Source: Verrucomicrobiota bacterium
GTDB lineage: Bacteria > Verrucomicrobiota > Verrucomicrobiia > Limisphaerales > J093
Reading direction: 5' to 3'
Length of the DNA: 57,665 nt
NCBI GenBank assembly: GCA_022710935.1
Contig: JAKLFY010000043.1
Location: forward strand, 1-57,665
Shown here: positions 1 to 11,462 of the stretch, one piece after another
Position numbering within the stretch: the stretch's first letter is position 1
How the letters are laid out: each line of letters opens with the position of its first letter
Notes under the pieces: model-generated
The model's database searches: none
Told to the model about the DNA's origin: nothing
Seen by the model: only the letters and a program-made list of their open reading frames with translations
Made by a program: the position numbers and the translations under genes

Positions 1-242
<242 letters not shown>

Positions 243-382
243 TACGGGGTGCCGGGTTAACCGGCGCTCAAGGTCGAACGGCCGCGCTAGCGGCCGACCG
301 GCTGATCTCATCGCACAATTCAATCGTCATCGAGCGCGCTCTTTGATCAATGGAGCCGCCGGGATGGACTCCCCTCAGCGCC

Positions 383-458
383 GGGGCTGTAGCTCAGTTG
401 GTAGAGCGGTAGCTTTGCAAGCTATAGGTCGGGAGTTCGAGTCTCCTCAGCTCCACCA
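383..458 (+). tRNA. tRNA-Ala (anticodon TGC)
   Basis: A 76-base cloverleaf with an encoded CCA end. The acceptor stem 383-389 (GGGGCTG) pairs with 448-454 (CAGCTCC) through one G-U pair. The anticodon stem 409-413 pairs with 421-425 around loop TTTGCAA, putting anticodon TGC at 416-418. The T-loop reads GTTCGAG. It sits in the 16S-23S spacer, where tRNA-Ala and tRNA-Ile are the usual pair. Here Ala precedes Ile, the reverse of the common Ile-Ala order. Confidence 0.98.
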
Positions 459-503
459 GCGCCCGCGGGCGCGGGCGGGATGGATGCGGACGGACTGGGG
501 CTT

Positions 504-580
504 GGGCGTGTAGCTCAGTTGGTTAGAGCATGCGCTTGATAAGCGCAGGGTCACTGGTTCGAGTCCAGTCACGCCCACCA
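504..580 (+). tRNA. tRNA-Ile (anticodon GAT)
   Basis: A 77-base cloverleaf with encoded CCA. The acceptor stem 504-510 (GGGCGTG) pairs with 570-576 (CACGCCC). The anticodon GAT is at 538-540 within a TTGATAA loop, and the T-loop reads GTTCGAG. It is the second spacer tRNA and is processed from the same rRNA precursor. Confidence 0.98.
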
Positions 581-710
581 ACACACTTTTCGCCTGCTAG
601 GGAGCAGGTGTTGATCTTTGAAAACCACATATAGGCATGCTGTAATTGAGGCAATTGTAGTTCGCTGAGTCGGGTTTCGGCGGCGCAAGCCGACGGAACT
701 CTAATTTTGC

Positions 711-3619
<2,909 letters not shown>

Positions 3620-3752
3620 CTTAATCCTCCATGAGGATTGAGCAGATTTAACCGACGCGCGAATAGCAATTGCCTTTCGGCATCCTGTATGTGGTTTTCA
3701 GAGATCAGCCCTGTGGCCTGATTGGGCTGGTGAATGCGATCTTTCTGATTTT

Positions 3753-3867
3753 TTTGGTGACCATAAAACGGTGGTCCGACCCGATCCCATCCCGAACTCG
3801 GCCGTCAAACACCGCTTTGCCGATGGTAGTGCTTGTATAGCTTGCGCGAGAGTAGGTTGTCGCCAGA
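3753..3867 (+). rRNA. 5S ribosomal RNA
   Basis: The 5S gene follows 23S after about 130 bases. Its ends come from helix I: 3753-3759 (TTTGGTG) pairs with 3861-3867 (CGCCAGA) with G-U pairs, giving about 115 bases. The internal CCGATCCCATCCCGAACTCGG box is diagnostic. The gene ends only 16 bases before the stop codon of the convergent adaptor gene, and no U-tract terminator is visible between them. Confidence 0.95.
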
Positions 3868-3883
3868 TCTTCCCCCCCACCGG

Positions 3884-5128
3884 TCAGTACGTCATCGGCC
3901 TGACCCGATTGCCCCCTCGGACCCGATCCCCGGGATACACGATCACCCGATCGCCCTCCTGTAGCCCCCCGCGAATCTCAGTCTCGATTCCGTTCGACCG
4001 CCCCACTTCGAGTCTTCTCTCCTGAGCGCGCCCGTTCTCGATCACGAACGCGGCCCAGGTCTCCTCCTGCTTGCGGAAAAGAGCGCCTGACGGGACTTTC
4101 AGCGCGCGATTGGTTTCCCAGACAATAATCCGGGCCTCGACGTGAAAATTGTCGCCGAGATGCCCTCGAAGGGCCGGAGGCGTGATGAGATCGGCGATCA
4201 CATTGACCCGCTGTTCCTCGACGCCCAGGGCGGAGACCTTGGTAAACGCCGCAGGTTCCACCAGACGCAGCCGCGCTTCGAGGATCTCCGGACCGCCCCA
4301 GTGTTCGAGTTCAATCCGAGTGCCGGAATCGAGAATCGCCCCGTCGCGCGAGAGCACGTCAATCACCACTTCGAGATCGCTCGGATCCCCAATCTCGAGA
4401 ATCGGTGTTCCCGTCGACACAGCCCGGCTGTTCTCTTCGAACACCCGCAGCACGCGGCCTGTGGCCGGCGCCAGAACGGTCAGGGGCGAATTGGTCCCCT
4501 GATCGGATCCCGATGCCGCCGTGCCGAAGACCGCCAATTCGGCCTCGGCCACGCGCAGGGCGCTCTCCGCCGCGGATTCCTCCCGGCTCGCGGAGGCTTG
4601 GCGCCACTGGGCGGATTCGAGTTCCTGGGGTGAGATGGCGTGTTCGCGTGCCAGGGCTTCGAAGCGACGCAATTCGCTCGAGGCAAAGCTGTGGGCCTCG
4701 CGCGCTTTTTCGAGATTCGCAGCCGCCGTGTCACGCCGCGCTTCGGCCAGGGCGCGGCTGCGCGGGTCCAAGAGAGCAGCGGCAAGCGGGTCGATGACCG
4801 CGATTTCCGTAACTCCCCCTTCGACTGGCGCGCCCGCCTTCAGAGCCGTGCGCCGCAGGTGTCCGGCAACGGGCGCGGAGACCACATAGCGATGGCGAAT
4901 CCGGGTCTTTCCCTCTTCGTTCACGCTGACGCGCAGCGGTCCCCAGACGGCGGGCGCAGTCTCGACGCGGACTGGCTGAGGCCAAAGCGCGAAGACCAGC
5001 GTCCCGACGAGAAGCATACCGGCCAGATACGGCAGCCATTGGCGGGCGCGCTGGTTTCCGCGGTTGGCTCGGCTTCGGGTGGCCGATGCGGAGGCAGGAC
5101 GCGAATCGGTTGACTTGGGAGGTTCCAT
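3884..5128 (-). CDS. HlyD/RND-type membrane-fusion adaptor of an ABC exporter
   Basis: This is the periplasmic adaptor of an ABC-type efflux system, about 414 residues. A short cytoplasmic N-terminus precedes one membrane segment (about residues 33-50, YLAGMLLVGTLVFALWP). A split biotinyl-lipoyl region follows (RYVVSAPVAGHL, later APATGRVLRV), with a long alpha-helical hairpin rich in A/E/R between the halves. The end is a beta-barrel and membrane-proximal domain. I chose the ATG at 5128, 7 bases after the permease stop, because it gives a normal N-terminus. A longer frame to 5227 would only run back into the permease gene. It is the third gene of the ATPase-permease-adaptor operon. Substrate is unknown. 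The DevB/MacA families are the closest known relatives. Confidence 0.88.
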   Translation of the reverse strand: MEPPKSTDSRPASASATRSRANRGNQRARQWLPYLAGMLLVGTLVFALWPQPVRVETAPAVWGPLRVSVNEEGKTRIRHRYVVSAPVAGHLRRTALKAGAPVEGGVTEIAVIDPLAAALLDPRSRALAEARRDTAAANLEKAREAHSFASSELRRFEALAREHAISPQELESAQWRQASASREESAAESALRVAEAELAVFGTAASGSDQGTNSPLTVLAPATGRVLRVFEENSRAVSTGTPILEIGDPSDLEVVIDVLSRDGAILDSGTRIELEHWGGPEILEARLRLVEPAAFTKVSALGVEEQRVNVIADLITPPALRGHLGDNFHVEARIIVWETNRALKVPSGALFRKQEETWAAFVIENGRAQERRLEVGRSNGIETEIRGGLQEGDRVIVYPGDRVRGGNRVRPMTY

Positions 5129-5135
5129 TCGATGG

Positions 5136-7502
5136 TCATTCAGGCGCTTTGAGCGCGCCAACAAGATCGAGGCGGTGGAGTTGGCGTAGGACGAAGATGG
5201 CGGAAAGTGTCGAAGCGACCGAGACAACGAGCACGGCGAACCCGAAATTGCCCATCGTCAGCACCACCGGCAGACGGACGGTCTCGGTGTTAATGGCCCT
5301 GACAATGCCGGCGGCAAAGCCGGAGCCGAGCAGCAGTCCGAACGGAACCGCAACCAGGGCGAGGATGACGAGCTCGGTCACAAGGACGCCGCCCACCTCG
5401 CGGCGGGAGAAGCCGATTACCCGCAGCGTGGCCAGTTCGCGGGCGCGTTCGGCGAGCGAGATTCGGACGTTGTTGTAGACCACGCCGAAGGCTACCACCA
5501 TGGCAAACGCCAGGTAAATCATCTGAAACGTGTTGATGCTCGCGGCCGTCGTTTGCCGGAAGTTGGCGCGCATCGAGTCCTTGATCGCCACCCAGTTGAC
5601 TCGCGGCGTTTCTTTCAAAGCGTGGAGAAACGCGGCGCGATGGCCGGGATCGACGCGGAAGGTCGCCCCGTTCATCACGTCGCCTTCGCCCAACATGCGA
5701 TTGAGGGCCGAACGTTCCATGTAGGCGGCCAGGCCCGCGAAGTCCTCGGCCAGTCGCACCAGGGGAACGGAGCGCACAGGCCGCCGTTCCTCGAGCACCT
5801 CGACGACGATCTGATCGCCAACCTTGGCGCCGAGAATCTGCGCCAGCTTCGCGGACAGCACCAGCCCCTGCGGTGGCAGGATGATGGTCTGGTAGTCGGG
5901 ATTGATGATGCGGTCGTGCAGGCCCTTCGACGGCAGGCCGCGCAGGACCAACTGCCGATGCCGGTGTCCGAAGCGAAGGCGGACGGCGACACTGCGAACG
6001 GGTTCGACGCTGACCGCTCCAGGCAACTGCCGCAGAGGATGCCGGGCGGCAAGGCTGGCAGGCTCGATCAGGCCGGCGCTCATGTCCTGGCGCTGGACGA
6101 CGTGCCATTGGTAATCGAGGACCTCGGCCACAGCGTCTCGAAAACAATTGGGCACAATGAGTATGCCGCTGGCCAAAGAGAGGCCCGCGCATGGAAACAG
6201 CGCCCGCATCGGACGACGCTCGAGATTGCGCATCGCGATGCGAAAGGTTGCGGATAGATGCTGTGCCATCCCGCCGCGCTCGATCCAGGCGGGGCGGTAC
6301 GAAGCGGGCGGTTGGGGGCGCATGGCCTCCGCGGGAGGCAGGCGTGCCGCGCGCCGCACGGCGCCAAACACGCCCGTCACCGCCGCCGCCGCGCTCACGA
6401 CCAACGCAGCCAGCAAAGCCGTGCGGTCCAGACGGAACGCCAGTTCGGGGAACCGGAAGAAGTTGTGGTAAAGTTCCACCAGCCAATGGCCCAGAAGAGC
6501 CCCTCCGATCGCGCCGGTCACCGTGCCGCCGGCAACGATCACGAGCGCGAACTTGAAATAGTGGGCGGCGACCTGCCGATTGGTGAAGCCGAAGGCCTTG
6601 AGAATCGCAATCTGCTCCCGCTGGAGATCGACCAGGCGCGAAAGGATGGCGTTGGTCATGAAAGCCGCGACCCCGAGAAAGACGATCGGAAAGGCGACCG
6701 CCATCGTGGCCAGCACCCGGATTTCGTCCAGGACACGGATATGCGACGGATGCTCGGAGCGGCCAAAGGCCCCCCGTCCGCCATAAGGTTTGAGCAGCCG
6801 ATCCAGTTCGGCAATGACAGCGCGTTCGGACGCGTCCGGTTCGAGAGCGAGGACCATGTAGTTGAAGGCGCCATCGAGGCTGAAGGCGGCCGCCAGATCG
6901 GCGTACGGGAGCCAGAAGCTGCCGTAGGCCCGGCTGTCGGGCAGAGGTGTGCCCGGCCGCGATTCGAAGATGAACTCGGGCGAGAGAACGATGCCGGCGA
7001 CCCGCAAGACCTCGCGTCGGCCATGGAGCACCATGATGATCGAGTCGCCCGGACGAATCCGGTTCGCACCGGCGAACGCCTCGCCGACAAGGACCTCGGC
7101 ATGCCGTCCCGGGCTCAGCCAGCGTCCGGCGCGCAGGAAGAGGCGGTTCAACTCAGGCTGGCCAAATGCCGGAAGCGAACGGACGGTGCCGCTGGCCGGT
7201 TCATCCAGACCGGCAATGTCGAGGGTGACCTGGACGGAGATGTCCGCCTGCGCGCGGGCGACACCCGGGATCCGGGCTGCCTGGTCGGCGACGGAATGCG
7301 GGGCCCGTTTGAGATGCGCGAACACCTGCGCGAAGCGGTGGTCCTGATAGTAATCGTCGCGCGCCGCTTCGAGCGACCGGATCAGGCTGCGCGCCATGAT
7401 CATCATCGCCAGCCCGCAGGCCATGACAAGCGCGACGGCCATGGCCTGGCCGCACAGCCGGTTCAGATCGCGGAACAGTTTGCGGTCAAGACAAGGCAGC
7501 AT
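5136..7502 (-). CDS. ABC transporter permease with two FtsX modules
   Basis: A 788-residue inner-membrane permease. It has an N-terminal membrane helix (about 20-40), a periplasmic MacB-PCD-like domain, a first FtsX block of three helices (about 275-390, with the coupling-helix region QREQIAILKAFGFTNRQV), then a second helix, a second periplasmic domain and a second FtsX block (about 665-780, with ERARELATLRVIGFSRREV). The duplicated layout is the long FtsX type, in which one chain supplies what two MacB-type subunits would. It starts 5 bases after the ATPase gene ends and stops 7 bases before the adaptor start, so the three are almost certainly co-transcribed. These systems move lipids, peptides or lipoproteins, and the substrate cannot be read from the sequence. 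Confidence 0.92.
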   Translation of the reverse strand: MLPCLDRKLFRDLNRLCGQAMAVALVMACGLAMMIMARSLIRSLEAARDDYYQDHRFAQVFAHLKRAPHSVADQAARIPGVARAQADISVQVTLDIAGLDEPASGTVRSLPAFGQPELNRLFLRAGRWLSPGRHAEVLVGEAFAGANRIRPGDSIIMVLHGRREVLRVAGIVLSPEFIFESRPGTPLPDSRAYGSFWLPYADLAAAFSLDGAFNYMVLALEPDASERAVIAELDRLLKPYGGRGAFGRSEHPSHIRVLDEIRVLATMAVAFPIVFLGVAAFMTNAILSRLVDLQREQIAILKAFGFTNRQVAAHYFKFALVIVAGGTVTGAIGGALLGHWLVELYHNFFRFPELAFRLDRTALLAALVVSAAAAVTGVFGAVRRAARLPPAEAMRPQPPASYRPAWIERGGMAQHLSATFRIAMRNLERRPMRALFPCAGLSLASGILIVPNCFRDAVAEVLDYQWHVVQRQDMSAGLIEPASLAARHPLRQLPGAVSVEPVRSVAVRLRFGHRHRQLVLRGLPSKGLHDRIINPDYQTIILPPQGLVLSAKLAQILGAKVGDQIVVEVLEERRPVRSVPLVRLAEDFAGLAAYMERSALNRMLGEGDVMNGATFRVDPGHRAAFLHALKETPRVNWVAIKDSMRANFRQTTAASINTFQMIYLAFAMVVAFGVVYNNVRISLAERARELATLRVIGFSRREVGGVLVTELVILALVAVPFGLLLGSGFAAGIVRAINTETVRLPVVLTMGNFGFAVLVVSVASTLSAIFVLRQLHRLDLVGALKAPE

Positions 7503-7506
7503 CCGA

Positions 7507-8277
7507 TCACCATTTCAGGCTGTTCACCGGGGCGCGGCTGGCGTTGCGCCGGATCCGCTGAACGCGCCCGTCCGACAGGAAGATCACCCGATCCGCCATG
7601 TCCGCCATGACGGCGTTGTGGGTGATGATGACGGTGAGGGTCCCCAGTTCGCGGTTGACGCGCGCGATCGCTTCGAGAACGACAATGCCGGTGCGCACAT
7701 CGAGGGCGCCGGTCGGCTCGTCGCACAACAGGACGGCAGGACGCTTGGCGATGGCGCGGGCAATCGCCACACGCTGTTGCTCGCCGCCCGAGAGCTGCGC
7801 AGGGAAATGGTCCAGACGCGCCCCGAGGTTGACCATTTCAAGGGCCGCCTCGGGCGGCATCGGATCGGTGGCGATCTCGGTGATGAGGGCGACGTTCTCG
7901 CGCGCCGTCAGGCTCGGGATCAAGTTGTAAAACTGGAAAATGAACCCCACGCATTCGCGGCGGAAACGCGTGAGTTGCTGCTCGTCCGCCGCCGTCAGGT
8001 CCGCGCCGCGATACTCGAGCGCGCCGGCCGTGGGCAGGTCAAGGCCGCCAAGATTGTTGAGCAGTGTCGTCTTCCCGCTGCCGGACGGCCCAAGCAGCAC
8101 CACCAACTCGCCTTCGAACAGGTCCAGATCGATCCCCGCCAGGGCACGCACCTCGGCGGGACCCGAGCCGTAGACCTTGGTCACCTCGCGGGCTCGATAG
8201 ACAAGTGCCGGGTCCGGCCCCGAGGGCGCTTGCGCCACTCGAGTCACCGCATCGGACACTGGAGCCGTGCCATCCAT
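7507..8277 (-). CDS. ABC transporter ATP-binding protein (LolD/MacB/DevA-like)
   Basis: The ATPase of the exporter, about 256 residues from the chosen start. Walker A GPSGSGKT is at about 63-70, the Q-loop at FQF (about 115), the signature LSGGEQQR at about 162-169, Walker B AVLLCDE at about 181-187, and the H-loop at THN. I chose the ATG at 8277 because a purine-rich GGAAGAGAGG lies directly upstream and the fold begins soon after. The frame stays open to 8418, so starts at 8319 or 8418 are possible. It is the first gene of the operon, and its promoter should lie in the interval it shares with the divergent gene at 8547. Confidence 0.93.
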   Translation of the reverse strand: MDGTAPVSDAVTRVAQAPSGPDPALVYRAREVTKVYGSGPAEVRALAGIDLDLFEGELVVLLGPSGSGKTTLLNNLGGLDLPTAGALEYRGADLTAADEQQLTRFRRECVGFIFQFYNLIPSLTARENVALITEIATDPMPPEAALEMVNLGARLDHFPAQLSGGEQQRVAIARAIAKRPAVLLCDEPTGALDVRTGIVVLEAIARVNRELGTLTVIITHNAVMADMADRVIFLSDGRVQRIRRNASRAPVNSLKW

Positions 8278-8546
8278 CCTCTCTTCCGCTTGTTCGGATT
8301 GGTTGTGCCTGCCGATCATCAAACTCTGCGCTGCATCGGGCGGGTTGACGTCGCGCACCTTCCCGTTCCCGACGCCGTGCGTCGAGGCAAAACGCGCTCC
8401 CGCTGCCAGGCCCGCCAAGCGACTCGCTTTCTTTCAGCCAGGGACTCCCGTTCCTGTTTTGCGCGCTGGCGGCGCGGGCAGGGATGTGGTATGCAAGAGG
8501 CGTCTTGCCAAAGACACTGCTAGAAACAACGCCTGAGAATAACGCC

Positions 8547-10430
8547 ATGAACCGCTCCTCGACCTTTCCGCAATTGTGCGTGCTGCTGCTCGGGTTTGGC
8601 CCCGTGTTGTTCCAGCCGCGGGCCCAAGTCGAACAACTCGCCTACCGCGCCGTCCGATCCAGCGCGTTCGAGGTGCAGCCGACGGATGATCCTTCGAGCG
8701 TCCAGGGGCCTTTTCGCGTCCGTGGCAGGTTCTCGATGACTCCTCAGGTGTCGCCTTTGGACTGGGAGAACTACAGGATTTCGGACCTCCGACTCGAAGT
8801 GCTGATGGGCGCGGGCCACCCGGCCATCCTGCGGGGCGGCGGGACTTTCGGGAGGAGTGCCCGGTTCAACCGCATGCGCATGGACCTCGACGTGCGGTTT
8901 GGCGAGACCACCCTGCATCTGGCCAGCGGCGAGCTGCCGGCTGAACCGTGGACACCTGACATTGACATGGTCCTGAAAGGCAAGGCCGACGACGGGGCGA
9001 TGCCCGGCACGTATGTGCTGCGCCTGGCTGCCGTGCGTGAGCTGGCGCGCTGGCAGTATCGGCTGATCGACGGCAGTTCGTGGACGGACGATTGTGAGAT
9101 GTGCGGGCGGCCTACGATCCGGTGGCCTCTGCACGGTGGTTTCGATCTGGTCCTGGTCGAGGAACATCCCTTGTTCAACCGCTATCATCTCTTCGATGTC
9201 CGGTTCTTCAGCGGTACCGAGTATGAACTCAGCGGGGAAGGCGATTACCAGGTGGGCGGCGAGGTTGCCCTGCGCCAGGAACTGCGGCTCGATGTGGATG
9301 CGAAAGGGACGTTCGGCGGACCGCGCACGATGAGCCTGACCAACATGCCGGGACCGCCCACGCGCCTTTGGCCGATGTGGGCCGTCGATGTGCAGGAGGC
9401 TGAAAGCACGCCGATGTCGAAGCTGCTCCTCGAACTGCGGGCGGCCCCCGTGCGCAAGTTCTGGTTTTCGACGACGCATGGGATGACACCCGGCCTTCAA
9501 CCGGACACCCAACCCCGCATATCCGGCGGCGATGTCCTGGCCGACTCCGGCCGCCGGGTGAAGACAAACGCCCAGTTGATCTCCGCGCTGGGATGGGCGG
9601 AACCGAAGGAGGCGTTTTCGGTTGACGCCCTGACGATCGCTCCCGGGGGCGAGATCTGGTTCTCGTTCAGCGAGGCGCAGACGAGCCCGACGCTCGGGGC
9701 GATCGGCGATGGCGATCTGGTGTCGAGCCACGGGCGCATCGTCAGACGGAATGGCGACTTGATGGCGTCTTTCGGCCTGATGCCGCCCGTGCCGGATCTT
9801 GGCCTGGATGGTGTCCAGGTCATGGACGATGGCGAGATCCTGTTTTCCATCGTTCGCGAGTCCTTCTCGGAGCGTCTGGGCGTGACGCTGCGACCCGGCG
9901 ACATCCTCTCGAGTCGCGGGAACGTCACCCGCGCGGCCAAGGAGTTGCTGGCTGGCTTTGAGCCGGAAGATCAGGCCGCCGACCCCGGACTCGATGCGTT
10001 CTTTGTCTGGCCGAGCGGCGAGGTGTGGTTTTCGACCGAATCCGGGTTCACCAGCAAGACGATGGGGCCGATCATGGACGGCGCGTTGCTGAGCGACCAC
10101 GGTTATGTCGTCGCGCACAACCTCGATTTGGTCCAGCCCTTTCAACCTCTCGAAGACCTGGCCGATTTCGGCCTGGACGGTCTGTTCGTGGTGACGGACG
10201 TCGCGGCGCCGCCGAAACCGGCTCGGGTGCTGCTGAGCCCCGAGAACGGAGAAGGCGGCGAAGTCCGGCTGATATGGCCCGGGCAGGGGCGCGTGTTTCA
10301 GGTTGAGGCGACGCCCGCCGTGGGCGATCCGTTTGCCCCCGTCAGCCCGATCATTCCGGACCTCGAATGGACGGATTCATCCGGTTCAGGGTTGAAGCAG
10401 AGCTCCTATTATCGCCTCCGACAGTGGTGA
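8547..10430 (+). CDS. Secreted protein with four about 62-residue GEIWFS repeats
   Basis: A protein of about 627 residues that I do not recognise as a named family. The ATG at 8547 gives a signal peptide (LCVLLLGFGPVLFQPRAQ). The N-terminal half is beta-rich and contains a C-x-x-C (DCEMCG) near residue 190. From about residue 303 to 552 it carries four tandem repeats beginning at nucleotides 9453, 9648, 9831 and 10017 (spacing 65, 61, 62 residues). The pattern is GE(I/V)WFS, then LG.I.DGD(L/I)LSS.G.(I/V), then D.GLDG. Four such units suggest a small propeller or solenoid. The C-terminal piece (VRLIWPGQGRVFQVEATP to YYRLRQW) resembles the terminal domain of many verrucomicrobial secreted proteins. 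It diverges from the exporter operon. Confidence 0.8.
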   Translation: MNRSSTFPQLCVLLLGFGPVLFQPRAQVEQLAYRAVRSSAFEVQPTDDPSSVQGPFRVRGRFSMTPQVSPLDWENYRISDLRLEVLMGAGHPAILRGGGTFGRSARFNRMRMDLDVRFGETTLHLASGELPAEPWTPDIDMVLKGKADDGAMPGTYVLRLAAVRELARWQYRLIDGSSWTDDCEMCGRPTIRWPLHGGFDLVLVEEHPLFNRYHLFDVRFFSGTEYELSGEGDYQVGGEVALRQELRLDVDAKGTFGGPRTMSLTNMPGPPTRLWPMWAVDVQEAESTPMSKLLLELRAAPVRKFWFSTTHGMTPGLQPDTQPRISGGDVLADSGRRVKTNAQLISALGWAEPKEAFSVDALTIAPGGEIWFSFSEAQTSPTLGAIGDGDLVSSHGRIVRRNGDLMASFGLMPPVPDLGLDGVQVMDDGEILFSIVRESFSERLGVTLRPGDILSSRGNVTRAAKELLAGFEPEDQAADPGLDAFFVWPSGEVWFSTESGFTSKTMGPIMDGALLSDHGYVVAHNLDLVQPFQPLEDLADFGLDGLFVVTDVAAPPKPARVLLSPENGEGGEVRLIWPGQGRVFQVEATPAVGDPFAPVSPIIPDLEWTDSSGSGLKQSSYYRLRQW

Positions 10431-10438
10431 ATGCCGGT

Positions 10439-10906
10439 CTACGGCCCCGTGTGGATTGACCCCATCGCTGGGTCCAGCGTGCCTTCTTTCAGCGTCCGGA
10501 CGCCTCGGCGCCCCATGCCGCTCACGAGGTAGACCACGCTCTCCATCCGATAATCAAGCGCTCGGCCTTCGAGCAACTCGCGCACGCGGGCTGCCATCGA
10601 GAGATTGCGCAGATGAACCGTGATCGCATGCGTGGTCGAAGAGAGCCGCGGAATCTCCACGCGCTCATTGCTGAGGCCCTTGCCGACGTAGCGCCCGTTG
10701 AGGAAGATCTTGTGGACCGCACCGTCCAACACCACCGGTTCGGGCGCTTCGTTATCGATCCTGACAATGAACTCGGCCGTGGTTTCCCAGAGCGTCGCTC
10801 CGCTCACCCTGACATTGACCAGGGCCACGTCCACACCCGGGTCGTTGCTCATCGAGACGCACCCTGTGAGCACGCCCATCAACACCAGCCAGCCGATCGC
10901 TCGCAT
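10439..10906 (-). CDS. LEA type 2 / WHy-domain lipoprotein
   Basis: A 155-residue lipoprotein. The N-terminus is a short hydrophobic signal ending in the lipobox LTGC (Cys at about residue 16), so it should be lipid-anchored. The body matches the water-stress/LEA_2 pattern: NVRVSGATLWETTAEFIVRI, then VLDGAVHKIFLNGRYVGKG, then VEIPRLSSTTHAITVHLR. Bacterial LEA-2 lipoproteins are linked to envelope stress and desiccation tolerance, but their roles are poorly known. It converges on the repeat-protein gene, with stop codons 8 bases apart, and appears to be monocistronic. Confidence 0.8.
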   Translation of the reverse strand: MRAIGWLVLMGVLTGCVSMSNDPGVDVALVNVRVSGATLWETTAEFIVRIDNEAPEPVVLDGAVHKIFLNGRYVGKGLSNERVEIPRLSSTTHAITVHLRNLSMAARVRELLEGRALDYRMESVVYLVSGMGRRGVRTLKEGTLDPAMGSIHTGP

Positions 10907-11097
10907 AGGATGGCGCGCAGCCTACCGCCCCGCACTACAAAGTCCAGCCGGCAGTCAGTAAATCCAGCGGTTCTCATTCTGGGTGCATGGCCTTGCGTCC
11001 GAGGAAGGCCTGTCTGGCGCGACGGATGCAGCGCAGGCAGGGGACGCCGCCTGCAGGGGAATGTGTCGTCAAACCTCAAGGAGGGGGAGGGGATTGA

Positions 11098-11371
11098 GCC
11101 GCAATGAACGCAAGGAACGCGAAGAGCAAAGGATGTGAACGATGAGAAGGCGTTGTGCGGTCAGGCGCGTCAGACGGCCTGCGCATTGGAATTCTCGAAA
11201 CCCCGGAACATGATGCGATCAAGTCAGGTCTGTTCCTCACCCCTATCCCTTTCGATTCGGGAAGTTTGAGATTTGTAGGTAGGCCTGGGAGGGGCAGGCA
11301 GGATCCTGGGCCAGCCTTTCTTTCCTTGTGGTTTTCTCTGCGTTCTTTGGGTTCGTTGCGGCCAATTGGAG
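11098..11371. repeat. Inverted pair of GAACGCAAGGAACGC-type dispersed repeats in a 555-base gene-free stretch
   Basis: The interval 10907-11462 carries no convincing gene. It contains two oppositely oriented copies of a degenerate motif. One on the plus strand at about 11098-11131 reads GCCGCAATGAACGCAAGGAA. One on the minus strand, complementary to about 11314-11371, reads GGCCGCAACGAACCCAAAGA and continues with AACGCAGAGAA. Similar purine-rich GAACGCAAAGAA repeats occur between genes in many environmental bacteria. A 128-codon frame spans the second copy (11076-11462, minus) but has the composition of translated repeat. Confidence 0.5.
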
Positions 11372-11462
11372 GCCGAGGACAGACACTGGTGCGGGCGCCG
11401 GGTGAGGGCACCTGGCCTACAGCGTGACAGACACCGATGGCAGGATGGACAGAGGCGCCCAT

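Noticed and set aside
5553-8523. Long plus-strand frames (up to 450 codons) opposite the exporter operon.
   Set aside because: Antisense shadows of high-GC genes: rich in R, A, G, H, without domains, while the minus strand encodes a complete ABC exporter.
11076-11462. 128-codon minus-strand frame between the LEA protein and the sulfatase.
   Set aside because: It is mostly translated dispersed repeat (NEPKERRENHKERK) with no folded-protein character.
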